64,000 nucleotides of DNA from Dyadobacter sp. SG02. Its GTDB lineage: Bacteria > Bacteroidota > Bacteroidia > Cytophagales > Spirosomataceae. The notes below the pieces were generated by a model. It was not told where the DNA came from and ran no database searches. It saw nothing but the letters and a program-made list of their open reading frames with translations. The position numbers and the translations under genes were made by a program. Where the stretch lies: positions 186,001 to 250,000 of the forward strand of contig NZ_FNYL01000006.1 in assembly GCF_900109045.1 (NCBI RefSeq), written 5' to 3'. Positions within the stretch are counted from its first letter, which is position 1. Every line of letters starts with the position of its first letter. Below are positions 56,892 through 64,000 of this stretch, in pieces.

Positions 56892-59468
56892 ATGAAATTC
56901 AGGTCTATTCTTTTTTGTATTTGGTCAATTTGGTTGTCGGGCGTCGTATCCGAGGTACGGGGTCAGTCGTACGGGCTTGGGTTCGAGAGCTTTGAGGCGG
57001 TGCAGGACAAACGGACGGGCCTTGACCTGAGCCCGGAAGGTCCGATTTGCCTCGACGGCGACTTCGAACTTTCCTTCGAACTGTCTTTTCTGAGAAATAA
57101 AAAGACCTATTTCGGCTATATCGTCCGGGTTATCGGGGATGATCAGCAAAACGTCGACCTGATTTACGACAACAGCTCCGTCAATCAGGACCATTTCAAG
57201 GTCATTATCGGCGAGCAGTTTTCACCCACCGCATTCGATTTCCATGGCGACGATCTTTTCGCCAAATGGAACCGGATAACCCTGCGTTTTCAGAAGCAGA
57301 AACAGCAGATCACCGTCATTTACGGAAACCGCAGTTTTTCACAACCCGTAAAATATGTGACGAAGGGTTGCTATAAGATACTTTTCGGCGCGAACCAGTA
57401 CAAGGAGTTCCGCACCACCGACGTACCGCCGATGAAAGTCCGGAATGTGGAACTGCGGGAGGACGGGCGCGTAGCCTATCGCTGGCCGCTGGACGAAACG
57501 GATGGCGTGAAAGCCACCGCGGAAGTCGGGCAAAAGGCGGCGGTGGCCGCCAATCCGATCTGGATCAAAAAGCTGCATTATGAGTGGAAACTGCTGCAAA
57601 CCGTTACCTTGAAAGGCTATGTGCGGGTTGGGTTTGACGAGAAAAGCAGCAATGTGTTTGTGGTAGGGCAGGATTCGCTGGTGAGGTTCAGTCTGGCGGG
57701 AAACCGGGTGGTAGCTATGCCTTACCGAAGCGGTAAACAGCCGGTTTATGTGGACAATCAGGTGCTGTTTGATAGTGAAAGGAACCGTTTGTATAATGTT
57801 TTTCTGAATGAAAAGCAGGTTACGGCCTTTGATACCGTCAGCCGCAGCTGGGATAAAAGTGATATTCCCGCCCAGGCCAAGACCTATTATTTGCACGCCA
57901 ACAAATTCCTTTCCCCGGCCGATTCTTCGATTTACATGCTCGGTGGCTATGGGCATCTGGCATATAAAAAGGAAGTGCAGCGCTACCACCTGCCGTCCGG
58001 TACCTGGCAGCAAGTCGCATTGAACGACTCCGTTTTCACCCCCCGGTACCTGGCCGCGCTCGGCGCTGCACGCGGGGGTGCGTACGTGATAGGCGGGTAC
58101 GGGAGCTCCACGGGCCAGCAGATGCTCAATCCGCGCAACTGGTACGACCTCCTGTATTTCGACCTTGCACAACGGAAGTTCAGGAAGATTTACGAACTGA
58201 AAGTGCCGAAGGAGGATTTTGTATTTGGTAACTCCATGATTATCAATGAACAGGATAGTTCGTACTACGCATTAATATTCCCCAAGCATCAATTCAGTTC
58301 CCAGCTGCAACTGATCAAAGGTTCGCTTAACCGGCCGGAATTCACAGAGGTGGGCTCGAAAGTGCCGTACCAGTTTATCGACATCGAATCTTTCGCCGAT
58401 CTTTTTTATGATAAGGCAAATGGCCGGTTCGTAGCGGTGACGCTCTACCGCGATGCCAATTTGCAGACCAAAGTTGCCATTTACTCGCTCTATGCGCCAC
58501 CACTTGAAAGCGTAGCACCACAAACGGCTTCTGCGGGGGATCCGGCTGGCCGTAGCGTGTGGGTCATCGGTGCGCTGTTCGTTGCGGCATTGTTGGTGTA
58601 TTGGCTGTACCGGTATATGCCCGGGCAATTGGGCAGGCAAAAGGCTATTAAAGTACCCGTGGTCGGGCCTGTGCAGGAGTTGGAGCAAATGCCTGAAGGG
58701 GCACAGCTGGTACCGGACGACGACGTTGCCGAAAAGGTGGTACCTTATAAAAGCTGTATTCTGCTGTTCGGTAATTTACAGCTGTATGATGAGGAAGGGA
58801 ATGAGATTACGAAGCAGTTCAGTCCGTTAGTGAAGGAGCTATTTCTCGTCATATTGTTGTATTCGATCCGCTGGGACGGGATCAGTTCCGAGAAGTTGAA
58901 AGAACTGCTGTGGTTCGACAAACCTTCGGAAAGCGCGCGGAACAACCGGTCTGTAAACATCGCCAAACTGAAAGCGATCCTCGACAAGATGAAGCATTGC
59001 CAGGTATCGAAGGAGACCGGCTATTGGAAGATCAAGATCGATTTCGAGAAAATCGAGGTCGATTATATGCATTACTTGACGCTTCTTGGAAACCGTAAGC
59101 TGCTTACCAAGCAGAGCATTATCGAACTCGCCAGCATTACCAAGCGGGGTAATTTCCTCTCGAATGTGGAATACGAATGGCTGGACAGTTTCAAATCGGA
59201 AATCTCGAACGAGATCGTCGATGCCTACCTGCGTTATGCCGCCTCCATCAAAATCGCCGACGACCCCGAATTCCTCGTGAAGCTCGCCAACTACGTTTTC
59301 TATTTCGATCCGGTGAATGAAGAGGCTATGATATTGAAATGCAAAGCATTGGCGCATCTAGGCAAGCATTCACTGGCGAAAACCACGTTTGAAAACTTCG
59401 CGAGGGAATACAACCGCATTTACGGGGAGGATTTCAGGAAAGACATGCCAGAGGTATTGCATTCGTGA
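56892..59468 (+). CDS. Membrane-bound Kelch regulator with cytoplasmic winged-helix/BTAD-like domain
   Basis: An 858-residue protein. Signal peptide, LamG/ConA-like domain (residues about 45-190), Kelch-type repeats (SSIYMLGGYGHLAYKKEVQRY, RYLAALGAARGGAYVIGGYG), one TM helix (VWVIGALFVAALLVYWLYRYM), then a cytoplasmic OmpR/SARP-like winged helix (LLFGNLQLYDEEGNEITKQF, LKELLWFDKPSESARNNRSVN) and a BTAD-like helical tail (EAMILKCKALAHLGKHSLA). It looks like a one-piece sensor-regulator acting from the membrane. Divergent GH92 is a possible target. Confidence 0.8.
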   Translation: MKFRSILFCIWSIWLSGVVSEVRGQSYGLGFESFEAVQDKRTGLDLSPEGPICLDGDFELSFELSFLRNKKTYFGYIVRVIGDDQQNVDLIYDNSSVNQDHFKVIIGEQFSPTAFDFHGDDLFAKWNRITLRFQKQKQQITVIYGNRSFSQPVKYVTKGCYKILFGANQYKEFRTTDVPPMKVRNVELREDGRVAYRWPLDETDGVKATAEVGQKAAVAANPIWIKKLHYEWKLLQTVTLKGYVRVGFDEKSSNVFVVGQDSLVRFSLAGNRVVAMPYRSGKQPVYVDNQVLFDSERNRLYNVFLNEKQVTAFDTVSRSWDKSDIPAQAKTYYLHANKFLSPADSSIYMLGGYGHLAYKKEVQRYHLPSGTWQQVALNDSVFTPRYLAALGAARGGAYVIGGYGSSTGQQMLNPRNWYDLLYFDLAQRKFRKIYELKVPKEDFVFGNSMIINEQDSSYYALIFPKHQFSSQLQLIKGSLNRPEFTEVGSKVPYQFIDIESFADLFYDKANGRFVAVTLYRDANLQTKVAIYSLYAPPLESVAPQTASAGDPAGRSVWVIGALFVAALLVYWLYRYMPGQLGRQKAIKVPVVGPVQELEQMPEGAQLVPDDDVAEKVVPYKSCILLFGNLQLYDEEGNEITKQFSPLVKELFLVILLYSIRWDGISSEKLKELLWFDKPSESARNNRSVNIAKLKAILDKMKHCQVSKETGYWKIKIDFEKIEVDYMHYLTLLGNRKLLTKQSIIELASITKRGNFLSNVEYEWLDSFKSEISNEIVDAYLRYAASIKIADDPEFLVKLANYVFYFDPVNEEAMILKCKALAHLGKHSLAKTTFENFAREYNRIYGEDFRKDMPEVLHS

Positions 59469-59477
59469 TAGCCCTGA

Positions 59478-59516
59478 AAACAAAACAGAGACCGCCGAAC
59501 CGGCAGCCTCTGTTTG
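59478..59516. terminator. Hairpin terminator copy 1
   Basis: CAGAGACCGCCG pairs with CGGCAGCCTCTG (59486-59497 with 59501-59512, two mismatches); A-rich on the left, T-rich on the right, so usable on both strands. It lies 18 bases after the Kelch gene stop. Near-duplicate of 59706-59743. Confidence 0.65.
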
Positions 59517-59705
59517 AATCACCCTTAACCCTCATAAAAAATGTAGTCCTATTTAGTTTTGGTTGTGTTCAAGGTTGGGCTTGTAAGAGAAAATGTTTTT
59601 TGCACAAGAGATAAGATTAGCGGCCGACATAAATTTCTCAAAAATCGTCCGGCGCGGTCTTAGGAACGAATGCGTTGAATTTCTGGTCAGCCTGAGATTT
59701 TTAAA
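59517..59705. other. Spacer between two duplicated terminators
   Basis: No gene seen. It starts with TTAACCCTCATAAAAAAT (59525-59542), which also occurs with small changes at 59756-59774, so the duplicated block includes the end of the T9SS gene. Confidence 0.5.
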
Positions 59706-59743
59706 GGAAAACAAAACAGAGACCATCAAAATGACGGCCTCTG
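59706..59743 (-). terminator. Hairpin terminator copy 2, for the T9SS gene
   Basis: On the minus strand an 8-bp stem (59736-59743 with 59717-59724, one mismatch) is followed by TTTTGTTTT, the classic intrinsic form. It sits about 20 bases past the T9SS stop codon. Confidence 0.7.
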
Positions 59744-59762
59744 TACAAACCCCAGTTAACCC

Positions 59763-60458
59763 TCAGTAAAAAATCAGTTTTGTCGTTTTGCTTCCCACAG
59801 GCGTGTCGATTTGCAGCAGGAATGAACCTGTATGCGGCAAGGTTATGATATGTTCTGTGCCCGGCGTCTCGAACTGGCTCAGCTTATTGCCCATCTGGTC
59901 GAATAGTGAAAGCCGTTGTGCCCTTTCCGGCAGCTGTACTTTCACTTTATTCTCTCTGGACGGGTTAGGATAGACGTAGAACCTATCGAGGCTTTCTTTT
60001 TCCGGGATCACGCAAACGATTTTGCTGTAAGTGTACGAATCGTCGAAATCGACCTGCCTCAGGCGGTAATAGCTCGTCGTGACGAAATCCTGATCGATGT
60101 AATGGTAGCTATGCTCCGTTTTGGAATTGGCCGCGCCATCTACCCATCCGAGCAGTTCCCAATTTTTACCATCCGGCGACTTCTGTATCTCGAACCCGAG
60201 GTTGTTGACTTCCTCAGCCGTTTTCCAATGCAGCTCGGCAAGGCCGGCAGCATTCAGTCTGCCCTCGAAACTGATGAGCCTCACCGGCAAAACGGATAAA
60301 TCTGAAAACGAGTTGAGACTGCCCAATATCCAGTTGACGCTCACACCATTGGCGGAACCAGAAGCGCTGGCGGCGTAAACGGCGCCCGGGGAAATACTTT
60401 GGGCGAACAAAGGACATGATATAGCTCCTGAAAGAATGGTTAATATCAGCTTTTTCAT
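59763..60458 (-). CDS. T9SS type A sorting domain protein
   Basis: A 231-residue secreted protein with a signal peptide (LILTILSGAISCPLFA). The middle shows the usual LPVRLISFEG and ELHWKTAEEVNNLGFEIQKS block seen in many Cytophagales cell-surface proteins. The C-terminus FYVYPNPSRENKVKVQLP and SFLLQIDTPVGSKTTKLIF is the type A sorting signal of the type IX secretion system, cleaved after outer-membrane passage. Start overlaps the end of the S74 gene by 4 bases, so both are cotranscribed. Confidence 0.88.
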   Translation of the reverse strand: MKKLILTILSGAISCPLFAQSISPGAVYAASASGSANGVSVNWILGSLNSFSDLSVLPVRLISFEGRLNAAGLAELHWKTAEEVNNLGFEIQKSPDGKNWELLGWVDGAANSKTEHSYHYIDQDFVTTSYYRLRQVDFDDSYTYSKIVCVIPEKESLDRFYVYPNPSRENKVKVQLPERAQRLSLFDQMGNKLSQFETPGTEHIITLPHTGSFLLQIDTPVGSKTTKLIFY

Positions 60459-62164
60459 TTGGCTTGCGATTTACCGATGGCTGATTTGTTCTCCGTCAAA
60501 AGACTCTTCAACCCTGCCTCCAATGCCGTCATCCTTTTGTTAATTTCCTTCATCTCCGCAAGTTCCTTTTTCAAACCCGCGATTTCTTCTGTCCTTTTAT
60601 CGAGTTCTTTGACAGCTTCGATCAGGTGGGGGATAAGGCCAATGTAGTTGACCGCTTTGTAGCCGTCTTTGCCTGTTGAAACCAGTTCGGGAAACTTTTC
60701 TTCGAGTTCCTGGGCTACGACACCGGTTTGAAGGTCTTGATCATCCTTGGGATTCTTCCATTGATAATTGTAGCCCTGTACTGCCCGTAATTTTGCCAGG
60801 CTATTTTTAACCGGACTGATGGCGGTTTTTAACCTTCTGTCAGAAAACGATTGGAATTTTTGAGCAAAAACCGTCCCATTTTTGTTTACGATCAACCGCC
60901 AGGCATCGCCCACATAAAGCCCAACTTCATCATCATTAACCATCCCGACAAAACCTTCCTCCAAGTTTTGAGAATTGTTAAAATAGATGCCTGCGGTAGC
61001 TCCATTATGGCGTATGCGAGTCCTGCCTCCGAAATCCATGGTGTACTGAGGAACCAGGACATTGTTGCCGATGCCAACGTTTCCGTTTCTGAGAACGGTA
61101 ATTGCGTTGGAACGATTTACAAGGCTGCTTCCATTACCCACTTGAAGCAATCGGTCGGTAGCACTTGGTGCAACTGAGTTCGGATTATCATTGTTGTCAT
61201 TATACATTCCGATAGAAATACCCCCTAGTGACTTTGTAATACTTCTTACCCCCGCTGCAAATGCGCCCGATCCTATCGCAGATGTACTCTCCCCGAGGCT
61301 GATGGCGGAGAGGCCGCTTGCTAAAGCGTTATTACCAATTGACACCGAAAAGTTTGCATAAGCTGTTGAAAGTGAGCCTATCGCCACAGACTCTGAGCCC
61401 AGGGCTTGGGATTTGTACCCCATGGCTGCGCTGTTTTGACCGGACGCCTTAGTGCCTTCTCCTGTTGCAAATGAATGATTTCCAATTAACGCATCTTCCC
61501 AAAAGCCGTCGGAACTTGAATGCCCAACTCTAAAAGCAGCTTTTCCGGGATGCCAGATAAGCCTTGCACCGTTGCCTACGGTTGGAAATGACGGCATGTT
61601 GCCATATCCTCCGTTATCATCAGTCTGAACTACCGGACTTCCGTTCGTCCATTTTCCAGAATGTTGAGCGTAGAGGGCAGAAGGCACACTTATTAATTCT
61701 GTGGTACCAACGCTTACAAAGGTGGTACCATTGATGGCGCCATCGACATCGATTCCTACTTCGAGGTAATGTTTCGCTCTATCCCAGCGTATGTCACTTG
61801 GAATGGGACTAGCTTCGGTGCCGATAGTTGCGCTAAATACGCCTGCTGCGTCGGTTGTTGTGACTCCTTCACGCGTAAATTTGATGATACCCCCGGGATT
61901 GTCACTATGAATCTTAAAGCTGTATCCAATGCTTTTATTAGCCAATATCTTCCCATCCGCTCCCCGCGCCACCCCTTGAAAACTAAACTGCTGCGGCGCC
62001 TGCGCGAGTAGGGGCTGGGAACGTAGAAACAGGCTAACCGACAGCAGTATGACTAATATGACTTGTGGTCTACGGGAAAATGCTTTCCTGATTTTTGAAG
62101 CGAATGATCCCGGGGCGATAGTGTGCGTTAATGGCCCGGGTGAATGGGTGGCTGGATTTTTCAT
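60455..62164 (-). CDS. Tail-fibre/S74 endosialidase-chaperone protein with YadA-like head repeats
   Basis: A 569-residue protein. A long N-terminus carries a signal-like segment (VILVILLSVSLFLRSQPLLA). Residues about 230-350 hold 14-residue YadA-type head repeats (SFATGEGTKASGQNS, SVAIGSLSTAYANFS, AISLGESTSAIGSG). The C-terminal peptidase S74 domain starts SDRRLKTAISPVKNSL and contains YQWKNPKDD, followed by a coiled coil (LKKELAEMKEINKRM). Such domains trimerise and self-cleave. Start at ATG 62164 (MKNPATHSP); the frame is open upstream to 62239. Confidence 0.85.
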   Translation of the reverse strand: MKNPATHSPGPLTHTIAPGSFASKIRKAFSRRPQVILVILLSVSLFLRSQPLLAQAPQQFSFQGVARGADGKILANKSIGYSFKIHSDNPGGIIKFTREGVTTTDAAGVFSATIGTEASPIPSDIRWDRAKHYLEVGIDVDGAINGTTFVSVGTTELISVPSALYAQHSGKWTNGSPVVQTDDNGGYGNMPSFPTVGNGARLIWHPGKAAFRVGHSSSDGFWEDALIGNHSFATGEGTKASGQNSAAMGYKSQALGSESVAIGSLSTAYANFSVSIGNNALASGLSAISLGESTSAIGSGAFAAGVRSITKSLGGISIGMYNDNNDNPNSVAPSATDRLLQVGNGSSLVNRSNAITVLRNGNVGIGNNVLVPQYTMDFGGRTRIRHNGATAGIYFNNSQNLEEGFVGMVNDDEVGLYVGDAWRLIVNKNGTVFAQKFQSFSDRRLKTAISPVKNSLAKLRAVQGYNYQWKNPKDDQDLQTGVVAQELEEKFPELVSTGKDGYKAVNYIGLIPHLIEAVKELDKRTEEIAGLKKELAEMKEINKRMTALEAGLKSLLTENKSAIGKSQAK

Positions 62165-62443
62165 GTGTGTAAATGTTTTAGGGTAAGACTTTGCGAATTC
62201 CGGACGGAATATCACCCGGTTTTTGAAAAAACGCTGCACGCGATGATTTATCGGCGTTCACGTAAATAGCCTGCGGTGAAGATGTAGTTTCAGAAGAGTG
62301 GTTTTCGCTAAGGAGGAAACGGATGTGAAAATCGAATACTAATCGCTTACTGCCGCGTGGTAAATAGATTTGAGGGGATCGTTTAGGATGTGGAAAATTT
62401 GGCTATCGGGTACATCTGCCCGGCCAACCTTAAACCCACTTCC
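62165..62443. other. Leader region of the surface-protein operon
   Basis: A perfect inverted repeat ATTCCG-GA-CGGAAT (62197-62210) lies 33 bases before the S74 ATG and may be an operator. No TAnnTTTG box was recognised. No coding sequence apparent. Confidence 0.4.
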
Positions 62444-62683
62444 ATGACACGACGCGTGAAATCACCTGTCTGGGCTATTATACTCTTGCTGATTTGTCTG
62501 ATTTTGCGTTTCTGTGATTCCTGGCTGTTTGGGAAGGGGAGCATGCAGAAAAACTTCCCGCACTACCAACGCTTCCATCCCTCGAATTACCGGCGGGTAC
62601 AATCCAATATCGTTGGTGACCAGATGGAAAAGAGTGGGCGAAAAGCTGATTCTCTGGGCAGGAGCTCTTACTTTTTACGATAA
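62444..62683 (+). CDS. Possible small membrane protein, 79 residues
   Basis: MTRRVKSPVWAIILLLICLI begins an ORF with one TM helix and a basic, polar tail (RFHPSNYRRVQSN). It overlaps the 3' end of the kinase gene on the other strand by 16 bases. The membrane profile favours it, but there is no promoter, family match or neighbour support. Confidence 0.3.
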   Translation: MTRRVKSPVWAIILLLICLILRFCDSWLFGKGSMQKNFPHYQRFHPSNYRRVQSNIVGDQMEKSGRKADSLGRSSYFLR

Positions 62684-64000
62684 GACGCAATCTTCGCATA
62701 CAGCTCCGCCGGGGAGAACGGCTTGCTGATATAGTCGTTCATTCCGACTGTAAATGCAATATCTTTGATATCCATCATGGCCGAGGCTGTCAATGCGATG
62801 ATAGGCAGGCGCTGGTACTTTTCGTCGGGCAGCTGGCGGATGTGCCGGGTGGCTTCGTAGCCGTCCATTTCGGGCATCTGGAGGTCCATAAGCACGAGGT
62901 CGTAGTCGTTGGCCTTTACTCTTTCGAGCGCTACCAGCCCGTTTTCGGCAAGGTCGTATTGCACGTCCCATTGCCGCATGAAGTTCTTCATCAGCAGGAC
63001 ATTGATATTGTTGTCCTCGACGATGAGCAGCTTCATGCCTTGCAGATTGAAATGATTGGCCGGAGCGCCGTTGGCTTGTTCGGCAAGGTGCTTTTCGCTG
63101 ATGGGGAACGACATGCTGAAATAGAACACCGACCCATCGCCGGGTGTGCTATCGACATGAATCTGGCTGTTTTGCAGTTCCAGGAGCTTTTTAGTGATCG
63201 TCAGGCCGAGGCCCGAGCCGCCATACTTGCGCGTAGTGTCGGAAGTGGCTTGTGTAAAGCTGTCAAAGATGTTTTCGAGTTTTTCGGGCGGAATGCCGAT
63301 ACCGGTGTCCTCTACACGAAAATCGATGGAAACACGGTCGTCCAGCCGCTGTGAGACAGCCGCCGAGATGGTCACTTTGCCGCTTTCGGTGAATTTTACG
63401 GCATTGCTGACGAGATTGGTCAGGATCTGTCCGAGACGGGTAGGGTCGCCCACCACCGTGATATTGACGTCGTTGCTGACTTTCAGTTTCAGCATAATGC
63501 CCTTTTCATTAGCCTTTTGCAGAATTCCGGACCGTATATTTTCGAGCAACGAGAGCACATTGAAATCGACCTCCTCGAACTCGATCTTACCGGCTTCTAT
63601 CTTGCTGAAATCCAGGATATCGTTGATCAGCACCAGCAGGTTTTCCGCCGAGAATTTCAGGATATTGAGGTACTCCATCTGCTCCGGCTTCGGGTCCTGT
63701 TGCAGCAGCAAATGCGTGAACCCGATCACTGCATTCATAGGTGTCCGTATCTCGTGGCTCATCGTCGAAAGGAACTGCGATTTGGCTATACCCGCCGTTT
63801 CGGCTTGTTCCTTGGCTTTGATCAGTTCCTGTTCCGTTTTTTTCTGTTCGTCGATGTCCATGATCGCGCCATAGAGCTTTGTTACCTTGCCGTTGGCATC
63901 TGTAAACGGCTTTCCAATGGCGTGAATGAATTTCACCCGACCGTCAGGCAGGATAATGCGCAGGTCGAAACTCGCTGGCGCGAGGTGGTTAATCGCATCG
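62668..64000 (-). CDS. Hybrid sensor histidine kinase, 5' part beyond window
   Basis: Open to the window edge; the N-terminus is missing. From the visible N-terminal side: PAS/PAC end (LRIILPDGRVKFIHAIG, VTKLYGAIMDIDEQKK), coiled coil, HisKA (FLSTMSHEIRTPMNAVIGF), HATPase (LVSNAVKFT, VEDTGIGIPPEKL, GSGLGLTITKKL) and receiver (IVEDNNINVLLM, LMDLQMPEMDGYEA). The PAC wording is similar in style to the decayed fragment at 43884 but it is not the same gene. Complete internal phosphorelay; input unknown. Confidence 0.92.
   Translation of the reverse strand, partial: DAINHLAPASFDLRIILPDGRVKFIHAIGKPFTDANGKVTKLYGAIMDIDEQKKTEQELIKAKEQAETAGIAKSQFLSTMSHEIRTPMNAVIGFTHLLLQQDPKPEQMEYLNILKFSAENLLVLINDILDFSKIEAGKIEFEEVDFNVLSLLENIRSGILQKANEKGIMLKLKVSNDVNITVVGDPTRLGQILTNLVSNAVKFTESGKVTISAAVSQRLDDRVSIDFRVEDTGIGIPPEKLENIFDSFTQATSDTTRKYGGSGLGLTITKKLLELQNSQIHVDSTPGDGSVFYFSMSFPISEKHLAEQANGAPANHFNLQGMKLLIVEDNNINVLLMKNFMRQWDVQYDLAENGLVALERVKANDYDLVLMDLQMPEMDGYEATRHIRQLPDEKYQRLPIIALTASAMMDIKDIAFTVGMNDYISKPFSPAELYAKIASYRKK

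Overview
The window looks like chromosomal DNA of a Bacteroidota bacterium of the order Cytophagales, plausibly Dyadobacter or a close relative. Supporting signs are promoters of the TTG-N19-21-TAnnTTTG type, a type IX secretion sorting domain, a DUF5686/carboxypeptidase-like outer-membrane protein, a two-component propeller sensor kinase, a GH92 glycosidase and the near absence of Shine-Dalgarno sequences. The genus is inference. I saw no rRNA, tRNA, insertion sequence, phage or CRISPR array.

Layout. 1-9.9 kb: mixed housekeeping and exported enzymes (asparagine synthetase B-like fragment, Crp/Fnr regulator, alpha/beta hydrolase, lyase-like Tat protein, membrane protein, amidase, two tiny membrane proteins, ApbE, DUF421). 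10.1-16.5 kb: a TetR-controlled tripartite RND efflux operon; a 25-bp operator-like sequence occurs before tetR and, inverted, before the tolC-like gene. 17.0-31.3 kb: a long same-strand lipid island. It opens with serine palmitoyltransferase, a GNAT-type ceramide synthase candidate and a ceramide-reductase-like epimerase, continues with a nucleotidyltransferase, ATP-grasp protein, CDP-alcohol phosphotransferase and UPF0104 membrane protein, and is followed by HAD, PfkB, fatty-acid hydroxylase, CmoA-like and ICMT/PEMT-like genes. 31.4-32.7 kb: NDH-2-like oxidoreductase. 32.8-43.2 kb: a tight five-gene operon with a GAF protein, an HD-PycTM fusion, polyphosphate kinase 1, a SdiA-regulated-type lipoprotein and a metallophosphoesterase fused to an outer-membrane barrel.

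43.3-52.8 kb is dense in signalling: DUF4142 protein, a decayed PAS sensor next to an intact receiver, a hybrid histidine kinase, an exported SelA-like PLP enzyme, and a propeller kinase flanked by two LuxR-type response regulators. 53.1-64 kb: AraC regulator, GH92 glycosidase, a membrane-bound Kelch/winged-helix regulator, a two-gene surface-protein operon (S74/YadA-like head protein and T9SS protein) and a truncated hybrid histidine kinase at the edge.

The most notable signals are the sphingolipid island with an unidentified head group, the PycTM/HD/polyphosphate operon, and a family of palindromic octamer repeats with a shared core at two distant loci; at one of these the repeat supplies the stop codons of both convergent genes.
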